From Desulfovibrio piger ATCC 29098 (GTDB lineage Bacteria > Desulfobacterota > Desulfovibrionia > Desulfovibrionales > Desulfovibrionaceae): a stretch of 64,000 nucleotides of DNA. The stretch covers positions 345,941 to 409,940 of the forward strand of contig NZ_DS996359.1 of the NCBI RefSeq assembly GCF_000156375.1, given 5' to 3'. The translations under genes were made by a program, and so were the position numbers. Below the pieces are notes generated by a model. That model worked only from the letters and a program-made list of their open reading frames with translations. It made no database searches and had not been told where the DNA came from. Shown one piece after another: positions 9,259-18,558 of the stretch (position 1 is the stretch's first letter; the number at the start of each line of letters is the position of its first letter).

Positions 9259-10539
9259 ATGACGACCGACCTGAAGGCCATGTACAAGAAAGTCCACAAG
9301 GACGCTTTTCCCGAGACCATGACCATTTTGCTGGGTGACGAAAAGCTTGTGTACCACAAGCGCGTCTGGACCCTGGACAACGAGGAAAAAGGTCTGCGCT
9401 ACGGCGAAAACCCCGACCAGCCCGCTGCCCTGTATGAACTGCGTGAAGGTGGCATCACCTGCGGCGGCCTGCGCTGGCGTGGCCCCGGTCAGGGCATCGT
9501 GTCGGCCATGACCGAAGCCCAGATGATCCAGGCCGGCAAACACCCCGGCAAGACCAACCTCACCGACGTGGACAACGGCGCCAACATCCTGCAGTACCTC
9601 AGCGAGCGCCCCGCGGCCATCATCCTCAAGCACAACAACCCCTGCGGCGCCGCCTGGGACGACGGCGGCGTGGCCGCTGCCCTGGACAAGGCCTTCTGGT
9701 GCGACCGCATCGCCGCTTTCGGCGGCGCGGTGGTGGTCAACCGCCCCTTCACCCGCGAGGCCGCCGAGATGGTGGCCGCCAGCTACTTCGAAGTGGTGGC
9801 CGCTCCTGCCTATGAAGAAGGCGCCGTGGAGATCCTCAAGGGCCGCAAGAACCTGCGCATCATGGAACTGCCCGGCCTGGGCCGCCTGGACGAACTGACG
9901 CAGTCCGCCTTCCTGGACATCAAGAGCCTGGCCGACGGCGGCATCGTGGTGCAGAAATCTTTCGTGAACCGCATCCTGACCGATGCCGACTTCCTGCCCG
10001 CCGAAGCCACGGACAAGAACGGCGTCACCGTCACCGCCCGCAAGCCCAACGCCCAGGAAATGGCCGACCTGCGCTTTGCCTGGGCCGTGGAAGCCGGCGT
10101 GACCTCCAACTCGGTCATCTTTGCCCGCAACGGCGCCACCGTGGCCATCGGCACCGGTGAGCAGGACCGCGTGGGCTGCGTGGAACTGGCCATCCACAAG
10201 GCCTACACCAAGTACGCCGACACCCTGGCCTTCCGCGAGCACAACCTCTCCTTCTACGAGCTCAAGCAGAAGGCCGCCACCGACGTCGCCCTCAAGGCCG
10301 CTCTGGACGACATCCAGGCCCGTACCCAGGAGGCCCGCGGCGGCCTGCCCGGCACGGTGCTGATCTCCGACGGCTTCTTCCCCTTCCGTGACGGCGTGGA
10401 CGCCGCCATGGCCCAGGGCGTCACCGCCATCGGCCAGCCCGGCGGCTCCATGCGCGATACCGAAGTCATCGCTGCCTGCAACGAAGCCAGCCCGCAGGTG
10501 GCCATGGTCTTCACCGGTCAGCGTTCCTTCAAGCACTAG
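9259..10539 (+). CDS. purH: AICAR formyltransferase, PurH C-terminal half only
   Basis: The protein carries out the formyl transfer from 10-formyl-THF to AICAR, the penultimate step of IMP synthesis. At 426 residues it covers only the transformylase domain: [13 protein letters not shown] near residue 47, the catalytic [10 protein letters not shown] near 122-131, [12 protein letters not shown], and the C-terminal [12 protein letters not shown] ... FTGQRSFKH. The N-terminal IMP cyclohydrolase (MGS-like) domain of usual PurH (about 525 residues in total) is absent, so cyclisation must be done by another protein. The start at 9259 has GGAGG six bases upstream; the frame is open further upstream to 9169 without good start signals. 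A strong terminator follows. Confidence 0.92.
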   Translation: MTTDLKAMYKKVHKDAFPETMTILLGDEKLVYHKRVWTLDNEEKGLRYGENPDQPAALYELREGGITCGGLRWRGPGQGIVSAMTEAQMIQAGKHPGKTNLTDVDNGANILQYLSERPAAIILKHNNPCGAAWDDGGVAAALDKAFWCDRIAAFGGAVVVNRPFTREAAEMVAASYFEVVAAPAYEEGAVEILKGRKNLRIMELPGLGRLDELTQSAFLDIKSLADGGIVVQKSFVNRILTDADFLPAEATDKNGVTVTARKPNAQEMADLRFAWAVEAGVTSNSVIFARNGATVAIGTGEQDRVGCVELAIHKAYTKYADTLAFREHNLSFYELKQKAATDVALKAALDDIQARTQEARGGLPGTVLISDGFFPFRDGVDAAMAQGVTAIGQPGGSMRDTEVIAACNEASPQVAMVFTGQRSFKH

Positions 10540-10548
10540 TCTCCCTCA

Positions 10549-10582
10549 GGGCACGACACCGGCCGGTGTCGTGCCCTTTTTT
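10549..10582 (+). terminator. Intrinsic terminator of purH
   Basis: GGGCACGACACCGG pairs with CCGGTGTCGTGCCC with essentially no loop bases beyond the dyad centre, followed by TTTTTT. Confidence 0.92.
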
Positions 10583-10619
10583 CATGCCCGCGGCCCTGCC
10601 GCCTTCCCGTCAGCCAAGG

Positions 10620-12308
10620 ATGCCCGCCGTGTCTTCCCATCCCCGTATGCCCCGCACAGGGGCCCCGTCCGCCCGTATCTGCATCTCCGCCCTGTCCGGG
10701 GGCGGCGGCAAGACCCTGCTCTCGCTGGGGCTGGCGCGGGCCTTTTCCCGGCAGGGACTGGCCGTCCAGCCTTTCAAGAAAGGCCCGGACTATATCGATG
10801 CGGCCTGGCTCTCGCTGGCGGCCGGACGGCAGGCCAGCAATCTGGACCCCTATTTCCTGCCCCCCGCGCGTCTGCGGGCCCTGTTCCGGCATGTGATGGA
10901 GCGCAGCGGGGCCCGGCTGGCCCTGCTGGAAGGCAACCGCGGCCTTTTCGACGGCATGGACGTGCGGGGCTCCTGCGCCACGGCCGAACTGGCCCGCACG
11001 CTGGACTGCCCCGTGCTGCTCAGTCTGGACTGCACCAAGATGACCCGCACGGCCGCTGCCCTAGTGGCCGGGGTACGGAATTTCGAGCCCGGCCTGCGTC
11101 TGGCGGGCGTGGTGCTCAATCAGGTGGCCTCGGCCCGGCACGAAGGCATCTTGCGTGAGGCCATCACCACCTACACGGACGTGCCCGTGCTGGGGGCCAT
11201 CCCCCGCCTGCGCGAGAACCCCCTGCCGGAACGGCACATGGGGCTGGCCTCCCTGTGCGGCGACGATCTGAGCCCGCAGGCTCAGGAGATCCTGGAAAAA
11301 CTGGCTGATGTGGTGCGCGATCATGTGGACATGGAGCGCGTGCTGGCCATCGCCGACGATCTGCCCGCTTTGCCCGAGGAGCCGGATTTCTGGGACGAGG
11401 CCGCCTGGGCCGGGGAGGGCGCCGTGGCCCCTTCCGGCGCAGGGCGGTCTGCCGCCTGCCATGCGGGCACGGCCTTCGCTGCCGGAGCTGGTGCGTCCTG
11501 CGAAGGGGCCGCACCGACGGGAACGCTGTCCGTTACCTCCCCGCGGGCCACGACGCCTGACAGCACGCAGACGGGCAGGGATGAGGGCATCGTCGCCTCT
11601 CGCTGTCGGACGCTTCGTCCTGCGGACAGCCCGGAGCCTGCCCCGCGCATCGGTTATGTGCGCGACCGGGCCCTGTGGTTCTATTATGAGGAGAACCTCG
11701 AGGCCCTGCGCCGGGCCGGGGCGGAGCTGGTGCGTCTTTCCCTGCTGGATGACGCGCCGTGGCCGGAGCTGGACGGTCTCTATCTGGGCGGCGGTTTCCC
11801 CGAAGACTGGGCCCGGGAGCTGGCGTCTTCGCCGCATCTGGCCCGTCTGGCCACGCTGGCCGGGGAGGGCCTGCCCATCTACGCCGAATGCGGCGGCTTC
11901 ATGGTCCTGGCCTCGGCTCTGGAGCGTGACGGGCAACGCTGGCCCATGAGCGGCATCTTTCCCGTGGAGACCCGTTTCTGTCCCAAGCCGCAGGGCCTGG
12001 GCTATGTGCGGGCCGACGTGGTGCTGCCCAATCCCTATTTTCCCCAGGGTTCCGCCCTGCGAGGCCATGAATTCCACTATTCCCTCTGCCACGAGCCTGC
12101 CGCCGTCAGCGGCCGTCTGGAGCATGCCCTGCGCCTGCGCAAGGGCACGGGCATGGGCCGCGATGCCGAGGGCCACGGCCGTGATGGCCTGGTGAGCGGC
12201 CGTGTCTGGGCCGCCTACTGCCACATCTTCGCCCCGGCAGTGCCCGGATGGGCCCCCCGTTTCGTGGATCTGGCCCGCTGTTATCGCCGGGAACGGACTG
12301 GGGGATAG
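10620..12308 (+). CDS. cbiA: Cobyrinate a,c-diamide synthase (CobB/CbiA)
   Basis: This enzyme amidates the a and c carboxyls of cobyrinate using glutamine and ATP, in cobalamin synthesis. The N-terminal ATPase part has the P-loop SGGGGKT near residue 27 and KKGPDYID, NLDP and EGNRGLFDG signatures. The C-terminal class-I glutamine amidotransferase part has LYLGGGFPE and the catalytic cysteine in YAECGGFM near 422. Between the two domains lies a low-complexity Ala/Gly/Ser-rich insertion of roughly 80 residues (about 260-340), longer than usual. The start is uncertain: ATGs at 10584, 10620 and 10647 are all in frame and none has a strong ribosome site. A dispersed hairpin element begins three bases after the stop. 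Confidence 0.9.
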   Translation: MPAVSSHPRMPRTGAPSARICISALSGGGGKTLLSLGLARAFSRQGLAVQPFKKGPDYIDAAWLSLAAGRQASNLDPYFLPPARLRALFRHVMERSGARLALLEGNRGLFDGMDVRGSCATAELARTLDCPVLLSLDCTKMTRTAAALVAGVRNFEPGLRLAGVVLNQVASARHEGILREAITTYTDVPVLGAIPRLRENPLPERHMGLASLCGDDLSPQAQEILEKLADVVRDHVDMERVLAIADDLPALPEEPDFWDEAAWAGEGAVAPSGAGRSAACHAGTAFAAGAGASCEGAAPTGTLSVTSPRATTPDSTQTGRDEGIVASRCRTLRPADSPEPAPRIGYVRDRALWFYYEENLEALRRAGAELVRLSLLDDAPWPELDGLYLGGGFPEDWARELASSPHLARLATLAGEGLPIYAECGGFMVLASALERDGQRWPMSGIFPVETRFCPKPQGLGYVRADVVLPNPYFPQGSALRGHEFHYSLCHEPAAVSGRLEHALRLRKGTGMGRDAEGHGRDGLVSGRVWAAYCHIFAPAVPGWAPRFVDLARCYRRERTGG

Positions 12309-12310
12309 AG

Positions 12311-12405
12311 AAGTTTTTTTATGAGGGGGGAGAGGGACACCTTTTGGGAAAAAGGTTCTCCCTCTCCCCCCTCCAACTCCCCCCTTTCCCTTCCAAAAAC
12401 TTTTA
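12311..12405 (+). repeat. Dispersed 3'-hairpin element, copy B
   Basis: It starts three bases after the stop of the cobyrinate synthase. The arms 12323-12345 and 12349-12373 form a long G/A against C/T stem ending in T/A pairs; outer AAGTTTTTT (12311 on) can pair with AAAAACTTTT (12395-12404). This is the GAGAGGG subtype. Confidence 0.88.
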
Positions 12406-12504
12406 TCAGGAGGCGCTGCAGGATATGGCGGGCCTGCTGACTGTGCTGCGGCGGGTATGATCGACGGACAGGGATGCGCCCTGTCCGGTTTTGATGCGAT
12501 GGAA

Positions 12505-12548
12505 AAGGCAGCATTCCCGGAGCCGATACTCCGGGGATGCTGCCTTTT
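12505..12548 (+). terminator. Terminator-like hairpin, bidirectional
   Basis: AAGGCAGCAT with CCCGGAG pairs with CTCCGGGG and ATGCTGCCTT across a short loop, with T4 on the plus side and A4 on the other. It could end transcription from the cobyrinate synthase side and from the nitroreductase side. Confidence 0.7.
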
Positions 12549-12574
12549 ATTGTGCGTTTTTTGGGGGGGGAAAG

Positions 12575-12695
12575 AGACTTGGGAGAGGAACGTCTTTTGC
12601 CGTGAGCAATGCCGGAGAGCGGCAAAAAAGGCCGTGATCTGCGGCGTCGCCGGAGCCTTGCGGGCCTCGACGGCAGGGATTACGGGGCCTCTCCC
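12575..12695. repeat. Degenerate dispersed repeat, family 2, copy 1
   Basis: It shares with 21815-21935 an identical-order series of blocks, the best being GGAGCCTTGCGGGC and TCGAC at 12652-12676 (23 of 25 identical to 21893-21917), with weaker similarity on both sides. Confidence 0.55.
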
Positions 12696-12713
12696 CAACG
12701 TGTCGCTGCGCTC

Positions 12714-13292
12714 CTAAAAACGGTTCAGAACAAGCTTGTCCAGCGCCAGTTTGGGCACGTAGTGCACCTGATCGGCGTCACGCCAGTAGCCCAGGGCGCC
12801 GCTTTCGGGCACGTCGGCCACGCGGCGCACTTCCTTGGCCACGCCAAGGCCCAGGACCAGCGTGGGGCGCAGCTCCTCGGGGAGCCGGACCAGCTCGCTC
12901 ACTCCGGCGTGATCGAACGAGGCGATCATGCAGCAGCCCCAGTCACGGCTGGAGGCCGCCAGATTGATGGTCTGGGCCGCGATGCCCGTATCCAGCCAGA
13001 CCAGATCGCCCGCGTTCTTGGGCATGCTCATGACGATGAAGCCCGTGGGACGCTCGCCGGGGAAGGGACCGCCCCAGTCCTTGAGGGCCGCCGCCCATTT
13101 GGTCATGCCGAACAGGCGCTGGCAGGTCTCGCCGGGGCCCACGAGGCTGTAACGCAATTGCTGGGCGTTACGGGCGCAGGGGGTCAGGCGGGCGCAGTCC
13201 ACCAGCCATTCCAGATCCGCCATCTGCAGCGGACGTTCTTCCTCGAAACGGCGGCAGGTACGGGCCGCCAGTGCCAGTTGCTTGAAATCCAT
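12714..13292 (-). CDS. Nitroreductase-family flavoprotein
   Basis: The 192-residue protein fits the FMN-dependent nitroreductase fold: an N-terminal RTCRRFEEERP segment, the LTPCARNAQQLRYSLV substrate/FMN region near residues 38-53, an internal WLDTGIAAQTINLAASSRDWG helix and a C-terminal LVLGLGVAKE. Such enzymes reduce nitro compounds, quinones or flavins with NAD(P)H. The ATG at 13292 is preceded by GGAG seven bases upstream, so the longer frame to 13367 is not used. It is a single gene facing the cobyrinate synthase. The substrate is unknown. Confidence 0.85.
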   Translation of the reverse strand: MDFKQLALAARTCRRFEEERPLQMADLEWLVDCARLTPCARNAQQLRYSLVGPGETCQRLFGMTKWAAALKDWGGPFPGERPTGFIVMSMPKNAGDLVWLDTGIAAQTINLAASSRDWGCCMIASFDHAGVSELVRLPEELRPTLVLGLGVAKEVRRVADVPESGALGYWRDADQVHYVPKLALDKLVLNRF

Positions 13293-13654
13293 ATGGGCTC
13301 CGCAGGTGAGAAAGGATGGCCGGGATACCCGGCAGGGAGGACAAAAAAATAGCACCTGCGGGAGCACGCGTCTACCGTGGGCAGCGCATCCCGGCGAGGA
13401 GGCGTCCGCCGGGATGGCGACGCGGCACGGGGCGGCAACGTGCCCGGGACGGGAAGGGCATGCGCAGTGGCGGAGAGCAGCCCCCGGGAAGACCGGTCAG
13501 CTGCGGCGGCAGGCAGGGCGGTATCGTGCATCCTGCAGGCTCCGGCACCGCGCTGCGTGATGGCAGCGGCTCCACCGTTGCCCTGCTGGGGTCCAAAACA
13601 CGAAAGGGGAGGCGCCTGTGGGCGTCTCCCCTGAAAACCGTCGTGTGATGAGGA
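13293..13654. other. Intergenic region between nitroreductase and rex
   Basis: It holds a perfect hairpin (CATCCCGGCG 13387-13396 with CGCCGGGATG 13407-13416) and the rex terminator (13600-13632). No gene is seen. Confidence 0.5.
13600..13632 (-). terminator. Terminator-like hairpin after rex
   Basis: On the minus strand GGGGAGACGCC pairs with GGCGCCTCCCC, followed by TTTCGTGTTTT. It lies about 20 bases after the rex stop. Confidence 0.7.
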
Positions 13655-14299
13655 CTAGCGGTGCTGGCTCGTGTGATCGAAGGCCAGGGCGTAGAGATGG
13701 TGGAAAAAGTCCACATACTCCACATGCACATGGTCCGGGGTCTTGATGCGCGCCGGGGCAAAATTGAGGATGGAGGTGATGCCCGCATCCATCAGGTGCT
13801 GGGCAGCACGCTGGGCGCGTTCGGGCGGCGTGGTGATGATGCCGATCTCGATGTTCTGCTCGGCCACCATGGCCTTGAGGTCCTTGGTGCAGTGCACTTC
13901 CAGACCGTGGACAATCTCGCCGATCTTGAAGGGGTCGCAGTCGAAGATGCCCACGATGTTGAAGCCGCGGGCGCGGAATTCGCCGTGGTTCAGGATGGCC
14001 TTGCCCAGGTTGCCGACGCCCACGAGCGCCATGCGCCATTCGCGGTCGACCCCCAGGGAGGAGGTGATGGCCGCAATAAGGGAGGTTATGTGATAGCCCA
14101 CACCGCGGATGCCGAATTCGCCGAAGTAAGCCAGGTCTTTGCGGACCTGGGAGCCGTTGACCCCGCAGGCCTCGGCCAGGGGATTGGAGGAGATGACTTC
14201 AACGCCGTCGCGCGCAAAATTTTCCAGCACCTGCACATAGGTGGCCAGGCGCTGGATCGTGGCGTGGGGGATATGTTTGCTTTTGGGTTCCGTGGGCAT
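13655..14299 (-). CDS. rex: Redox-sensing transcriptional repressor Rex
   Basis: Rex senses the NADH/NAD+ ratio and represses energy-metabolism genes when NADH is low. The 214-residue product has an N-terminal winged-helix domain (PHATIQRLATYVQVLENF ... ACGVNGSQVRKDLAYFGEFG, typical Rex wording) and a Rossmann domain with VGVGNLGKA near residue 94. The family is homodimeric. It lies next to the ATP synthase F0 genes on the same strand but is separated by a terminator, so it has its own transcript. Two TTGTGA half-sites, eleven bases apart, lie just upstream and suggest autoregulation. Confidence 0.95.
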   Translation of the reverse strand: MPTEPKSKHIPHATIQRLATYVQVLENFARDGVEVISSNPLAEACGVNGSQVRKDLAYFGEFGIRGVGYHITSLIAAITSSLGVDREWRMALVGVGNLGKAILNHGEFRARGFNIVGIFDCDPFKIGEIVHGLEVHCTKDLKAMVAEQNIEIGIITTPPERAQRAAQHLMDAGITSILNFAPARIKTPDHVHVEYVDFFHHLYALAFDHTSQHR

Positions 14300-14318
14300 A
14301 ATCGATACCTGCTCAAGC

Positions 14319-14337
14319 TTGTGATGCTTTTGTGAAA
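14319..14337. promoter_or_regulatory. Candidate Rex operator at rex
   Basis: TTGTGA occurs at 14319-14324 and TTGTGAAA at 14330-14337, one helical turn apart, just downstream of the predicted rex promoter. These match half of the usual Rex palindrome TTGTGAAn4TTCACAA. Confidence 0.45.
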
Positions 14338-14349
14338 TTTAGGTTTTTC

Positions 14350-14378
14350 AATTTACTGGAAAAAAAAAGAATCCGCAA
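14350..14378 (-). promoter_or_regulatory. Sigma-70-like promoter of rex
   Basis: On the minus strand: TTGCGG (14373-14378), 17-base spacer with a nine-T run, TAAATT (14350-14355). Confidence 0.5.
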
Positions 14379-14623
14379 GCATCGGAAATACAACCTTTAT
14401 TCCTTGCATACCCGGGCCGGCGAAATGATATGCCAATATAATCAGTCTACTGGCAGTGTGAATGGGGGACGGGGAAAAATATTTGATTTTAGAAAATATT
14501 TTAAAAAGTTTAGGGGAACTCCTCCAGGTACCGGGATCGGGCCGGCCTGCAGGAAAAGGGGACATTTTGTTACATTATGAAATAATTCCGTGAAGGAGCG
14601 AACAACCACGCTGGCGCCGGGCC

Positions 14624-14651
14624 AAAAAAAAGGGGGGACCGAAGTCCCCCC
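14624..14651 (-). terminator. Intrinsic terminator of the F0 operon
   Basis: On the minus strand GGGGGGAC-TTCG-GTCCCCCC is followed by eight T. It lies 25 bases after the atpE stop. Confidence 0.95.
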
Positions 14652-14676
14652 GTTGCAGCGTTACTGCCTGGACGGC

Positions 14677-15087
<411 letters not shown>

Positions 15088-15792
15088 TTAATGTTCCGGG
15101 GCCTCGATGGCGCCCTTGATGTAGAACATGGTCAGCATGAAGAACACAAAGGCCTGCATGGTCTTGCCCAGCAGGAACAGGGCGTAGATCGGGATGGTGC
15201 CCAGGATGGGAGCCATGATGAAGAAGAGCACCATAACGATTTCTTCACCGCGGATGTTACCGAAAAGACGGAGAGACAGAGAGACGGGGCGCGACAGGTG
15301 CGACACGATCTCCAGGGGGAACATCAGCGGGATGAGGAACTTGGAGGGCCCGGTGAAGTGGTGCACGTAGTGCGCCTTCCAGCGGATGATACCCAGGGCG
15401 TTGTAGAACACGAGCACGAACAGGGCCATGCTCACGGTGGTGTTCAGGTTGGCCGTGGGGGCGTCGAAGCCGGGGATCAGGCCCAGCAGGTTCATGCCGA
15501 AAATGTAGATGAACATACCGGCCAGCAGCGGCACGAAGCGGCGGCCGGCCTCACCCATCGTGTTGCAGATGAAGTTCTCGATGGTATCGATGAGAGCTTC
15601 AAAGAAGTTCTGCATGCCTCCGGGCACCAGGGTCAGGCGACGGCGCACGAGATAGGCCACCACGAAGAGCACGGCCATACAGACCCAGGAGTAGAAGACA
15701 TGTTTGAATTCCACCACCTGTCCGCCGATCGTGATCTGGTCCATGTTGCAGAACGTGGAGAGTAATACCGGATGCGGCAAACCACCAGCCAT
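15088..15792 (-). CDS. atpB: ATP synthase F0 subunit a
   Basis: Subunit a forms the half-channels next to the c-ring. The 234-residue protein has five or six hydrophobic helices and the essential arginine in [21 protein letters not shown] eight bases before the ATG at 15792 supports the start. It lies 87 bases upstream of atpE and 40 bases downstream of the small membrane protein gene. Genes for subunits b, delta, alpha, gamma, beta and epsilon are not in this window, so F1 and the stalk must be encoded elsewhere. Confidence 0.96.
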   Translation of the reverse strand: MAGGLPHPVLLSTFCNMDQITIGGQVVEFKHVFYSWVCMAVLFVVAYLVRRRLTLVPGGMQNFFEALIDTIENFICNTMGEAGRRFVPLLAGMFIYIFGMNLLGLIPGFDAPTANLNTTVSMALFVLVFYNALGIIRWKAHYVHHFTGPSKFLIPLMFPLEIVSHLSRPVSLSLRLFGNIRGEEIVMVLFFIMAPILGTIPIYALFLLGKTMQAFVFFMLTMFYIKGAIEAPEH

Positions 15793-15832
15793 GAGACATG
15801 CCTCCTGCTCGGTTAAGGTGAAAAATCCGGCG

Positions 15833-16261
15833 CTAGCGCTTTCCGGCCGCGCGGCTTGCCCACGCGTAGGTAATGAGCGCCAATGCCGTGGCGGCGGCCA
15901 ACCCTCCCAGCAGGGCCGTCAGCGGCGCCCCGCACACTGCAAGGGCCACATAGGTCACCACGGCCAGTACGGCCAGTCTGCCTCCCCAGCGCAAGAGCAC
16001 CACGCGCAGGAACGCCGTACTGTATTCACCAAGGGGCTGCCGCAAGAAAAAGCGGGCCAATCCCCAAAAAGTCCAGGTTATCATTGCCGCGCCCACGCCG
16101 AACCAGAACAGGCCGGGCATGTGCGCATAACCGACGCCGCCCATCCCAAGGCAGATGCCGGTAAACAAAATCAAATTCCGCACCAGCGGCAGAATGACCG
16201 GATGACTTATACCCCGACGCCAGAGCCAGTTGTCAATATCTTTCAGCAAGGGTCCTAACAT
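15833..16261 (-). CDS. AtpI-like small membrane protein of the F0 operon
   Basis: The 142-residue protein has about four hydrophobic segments (residues 28-50, 52-70, 90-110, 112-135) separated by short basic loops. Its position between an AtpZ-like gene and atpB matches the variable AtpI/I-subunit slot of atp operons, whose products help assemble the c-ring or transport magnesium. Sequence alone does not prove this. The ATG overlaps the stop of the AtpZ-like gene (TAATG), so the two are likely co-translated. Confidence 0.7.
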   Translation of the reverse strand: MLGPLLKDIDNWLWRRGISHPVILPLVRNLILFTGICLGMGGVGYAHMPGLFWFGVGAAMITWTFWGLARFFLRQPLGEYSTAFLRVVLLRWGGRLAVLAVVTYVALAVCGAPLTALLGGLAAATALALITYAWASRAAGKR

Positions 16262-16737
16262 TATCCGTCATTGCGGTCGTGACCGCCGGTCTTCGTGCCT
16301 TCGCCCTCGGGGGCTTCCGGGCCGGTCGTGCCGTTGCGCAGCTGCGCCGTGGGGGCCTTGCCGCCGGTTTCCCGGCTGACGGCGGCAGTCTCCGCCGCGC
16401 AGGCCCGGGCGATGCTGTCCGGGACGACCGTTTTTTTCTTCACCGTGACGCGTTCCGGCCTGTCGGCCAGGGCTTCGGCACGTTTTTGTTCTTCTTCGCG
16501 GGACATCTTGCGCAGCAGGCGCTGGGTATCCTCATAGACGTTCATGAAGCCGGCGATGATCCCGATGACCAGGAAGACCAGCTTCAGCCAGGGACCCGTC
16601 TCCAGCCAGGCATCGAGTCCGTAGCCTATGGCGAAACCCACCAGCGGGCCGCTCACCATATGCATACCGATGGTGCCCGTGGTGGCAAGGGATTCCATGC
16701 CCTTGCTCTGCTGTTTGAAAATGTCCTTCAGTGACAC
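16261..16737 (-). CDS. atpZ: AtpZ/AtpI-family protein, first gene of the F0 operon
   Basis: The 158-residue product has two membrane helices (about residues 22-45 and 50-72) with the family pattern GPLVGFAIGYGLDAWLETGPW and VIGIIAGFMNVYEDTQRLLRKM, then a charged hydrophilic tail. This matches the AtpZ-type proteins found ahead of F0 genes. The start is taken as the GTG at 16737 because CAGGAG lies five bases before it; the frame stays open to 16821 but without a ribosome site and over the putative Rex operator. Confidence 0.8.
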   Translation of the reverse strand: MSLKDIFKQQSKGMESLATTGTIGMHMVSGPLVGFAIGYGLDAWLETGPWLKLVFLVIGIIAGFMNVYEDTQRLLRKMSREEEQKRAEALADRPERVTVKKKTVVPDSIARACAAETAAVSRETGGKAPTAQLRNGTTGPEAPEGEGTKTGGHDRNDG

Positions 16738-16813
16738 GTTTTCTCCTGCCTCCGGCTGTGATGACGGGCGGGTGAGGATCACAAAATCCTTTGGACCCCC
16801 TGAAGCCGTGTCA

Positions 16814-16831
16814 ATGTACAAATTATCACAA
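16814..16831 (-). promoter_or_regulatory. Candidate Rex operator of the F0 operon
   Basis: The 18-mer ATGTACAAATTATCACAA agrees at 12 of 18 positions with TTGTGAAATATTTCACAA, with a perfect right half. Another TCACAA half-site lies at 16779-16784. It falls between the predicted promoter and the first gene. Confidence 0.5.
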
Positions 16832-16898
16832 TGGCATCACTGCGTCAATGCAATTTGTGGATTTGCACCGGCTCCCCGTCCGGAAGCTCTCATGAAAG

Positions 16899-16927
16899 AT
16901 TATCCTATCTCATTGAAAAATAATCAA
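16899..16927 (-). promoter_or_regulatory. Sigma-70-like promoter of the F0 operon
   Basis: On the minus strand: TTGATT (16922-16927), exactly 17 bases, GATAAT (16899-16904), in an AT-rich stretch; this gives a leader of about 155 bases. Confidence 0.65.
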
Positions 16928-17022
16928 CTTTTTAACTATCTGACATATTTTATAAAAAGGACCAAAAGTCCCGAAAGCGTCAAAAATCCGTACCGCGCGG
17001 GCGCCGGAAAAAGCCCTTTGCC

Positions 17023-18558
17023 TCAGGCGCGGCGCTGCCAGCAGCTCACGCTTTCCACATGCGGGCTGTGGGGGAAAAGGTCCAGCGGCGTCACCTGCAT
17101 CAGCTCATAATCGGCGGACAGCGCCCGGGCGTCGCGGGCCAGGGTGGCCGGATTGCACGAGATGTAGACCAGGCGCTCCGGCGCCAGATGGAGCAGGGCC
17201 TCCAGGGCTTCCGGGGCCACACCGCCGCGCGGCGGGTCCAGCAGGGCATGGTCCCAGTGGCCGGGCCCGTGCTCGCGGGCCAGGGCCGTCAGCAGGCGGG
17301 CGGCGTCCCCGACCTCGTAGCGGCAGTTGCCGAATCCGAAACGGCGGGCATTGCGTTCCGCCAGGAGCACGGCACGGCGGTCGTATTCCATGCCCAGCAC
17401 CTCGTCGAAATGTCCCGCGGCCAGCAGGCCCGGGGCCCCGGCACCGCAATAGACGTCCAGCAGACGGCGGGGCGTCGCATCCGGCCGGAGGGAAAGGAGC
17501 ATCTCCACGGCCGTGGCGGCCAGCAGTTCGGCGGCCCGGCTGTTGACCTGGAAGAAAGAGGCGGGATCGAGGCCGAACCAGCGGCCGCCCAGGGGCAGAT
17601 ACAGCGGGGCCCCGTCGTCCGGCAGGGCCTCGCCCCGGCGGTCGAGGCAGAGCACGCGCCGTTCTCCGGCCACCAGGGCGTCGGGCGTGGCGCGCTCCTC
17701 ATGGACGAAGGCCTGGACGCACGGGAAGGCGTCCAGCAGCTCCCGGCCCATGCGGGCCACGGTACGGCGCTGTTCCGCCGTGCCCGGGCTGGTGACGCAG
17801 GTGAGCCACCAGCGGCGCCCCGGGGCATCGCTCGCGGCGACCTGCGCCGGATCGGGATCGGGCCAGCCGTAGCGCACCACGAGGAAGCGCCAGAAGCCGC
17901 GGTCCTCCGCACCGGGGCGTTCCCGCCGGGGGCGCCGTCCGCGTCCCTTGTCCGCACGGGGGCGCAGGCGGCCTTCTTCGGCGGCGCTGCGCGGCGGCAC
18001 ATAGGCGGGCAGGCCGCTGCGGGCAGCCAGACCGGCGCAGGCCGTGACAAGCTCCAGCCCCTCGCCGGGCAGCAGGGCACAGCCGGGTACCGGCAGCACC
18101 TGCAGGCCGCCGCGCCGGCGCAGGCCCAGGCACAGGCTGCCGTCGGCAGGACCGAAGGCGAATTCCATCTTGTTGCGGAAGGCCCGCTGTTCCGGAGAGC
18201 CTAGGGCGGGGCGCAGGGGCAGGGCGGCATCCCGGCCCAGACCGCCGATGCGCTCCAGGGCGTCGCGCACCAGCTGGCCTTTCCAGCGCAGCTGGGCCGC
18301 ATAGGGCAGGCGCTGCCAGGGGCAGCCGCCGCAGTCCTCGCCGTGGGGGCAGATGTCCGCCGCCAGGGCCACGTCTTCCAGCACCGCCGTGCGCTGGGCC
18401 TCCCAGAAGCGCTTCTGGCGGCGGATGATGCGGGCCCGTACCGTCTGGCCGGGCAGGGAGCCCGCGACGAAAATGACAGGCCCTCCGTCCTCGGGGCGGT
18501 GCAGGCCGCGGCCATCGTGGCTCAGGGCGTCGATGCGGCAAACGATCTCATCGGTCAT
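17023..18558 (-). CDS. rlmD: RlmD/TrmA-family RNA uridine-C5 methyltransferase with Fe-S cluster
   Basis: The 511-residue protein has an N-terminal TRAM-like domain, an iron-sulfur cysteine set CPHGEDCGGCPW near residues 70-81 with a further cysteine in PVPGC, and a SAM-dependent methyltransferase domain: VNSRAAELL, LLDVYCGAGAPGLLAA, DPPRGG and the catalytic region VYISCNPATLARDAR. These are hallmarks of m5U methyltransferases of the RlmD/RlmC/RumA type acting on 23S rRNA. A basic insertion (residues about 185-225, Arg-rich) interrupts the middle domain. The start at 18558 (MTDEIVC) is chosen because the N-terminal domain starts there. Whether it modifies U1939 or U747 is not decidable here. 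Confidence 0.88.
   Translation of the reverse strand: MTDEIVCRIDALSHDGRGLHRPEDGGPVIFVAGSLPGQTVRARIIRRQKRFWEAQRTAVLEDVALAADICPHGEDCGGCPWQRLPYAAQLRWKGQLVRDALERIGGLGRDAALPLRPALGSPEQRAFRNKMEFAFGPADGSLCLGLRRRGGLQVLPVPGCALLPGEGLELVTACAGLAARSGLPAYVPPRSAAEEGRLRPRADKGRGRRPRRERPGAEDRGFWRFLVVRYGWPDPDPAQVAASDAPGRRWWLTCVTSPGTAEQRRTVARMGRELLDAFPCVQAFVHEERATPDALVAGERRVLCLDRRGEALPDDGAPLYLPLGGRWFGLDPASFFQVNSRAAELLAATAVEMLLSLRPDATPRRLLDVYCGAGAPGLLAAGHFDEVLGMEYDRRAVLLAERNARRFGFGNCRYEVGDAARLLTALAREHGPGHWDHALLDPPRGGVAPEALEALLHLAPERLVYISCNPATLARDARALSADYELMQVTPLDLFPHSPHVESVSCWQRRA

Larger units (their letters stand above)
12309..12713. other. Intergenic region between cobyrinate synthase and nitroreductase
   Basis: It contains hairpin copy B, a bidirectional terminator-like hairpin at 12505-12548, and a degenerate repeat at about 12575-12695 that resembles 21815-21935. 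No gene is supported. Confidence 0.6.
14300..14676. other. AT-rich intergenic region between rex and atpE
   Basis: It contains the rex control region and the atpE terminator. The part from about 14380 to 14620 is AT-rich with no recognised gene. Confidence 0.5.

Noticed and set aside
10566-10620. Upstream starts for cobyrinate synthase at 10566 or 10584
   Set aside because: They fall in or directly after the purH terminator hairpin and lack a ribosome site; the choice of 10620 remains uncertain.
13490-13530. GGGAAGACCGGT resembling part of a cobalamin riboswitch
   Set aside because: The other conserved parts, including the B12 box, are missing and no cobalamin gene follows in the right direction.
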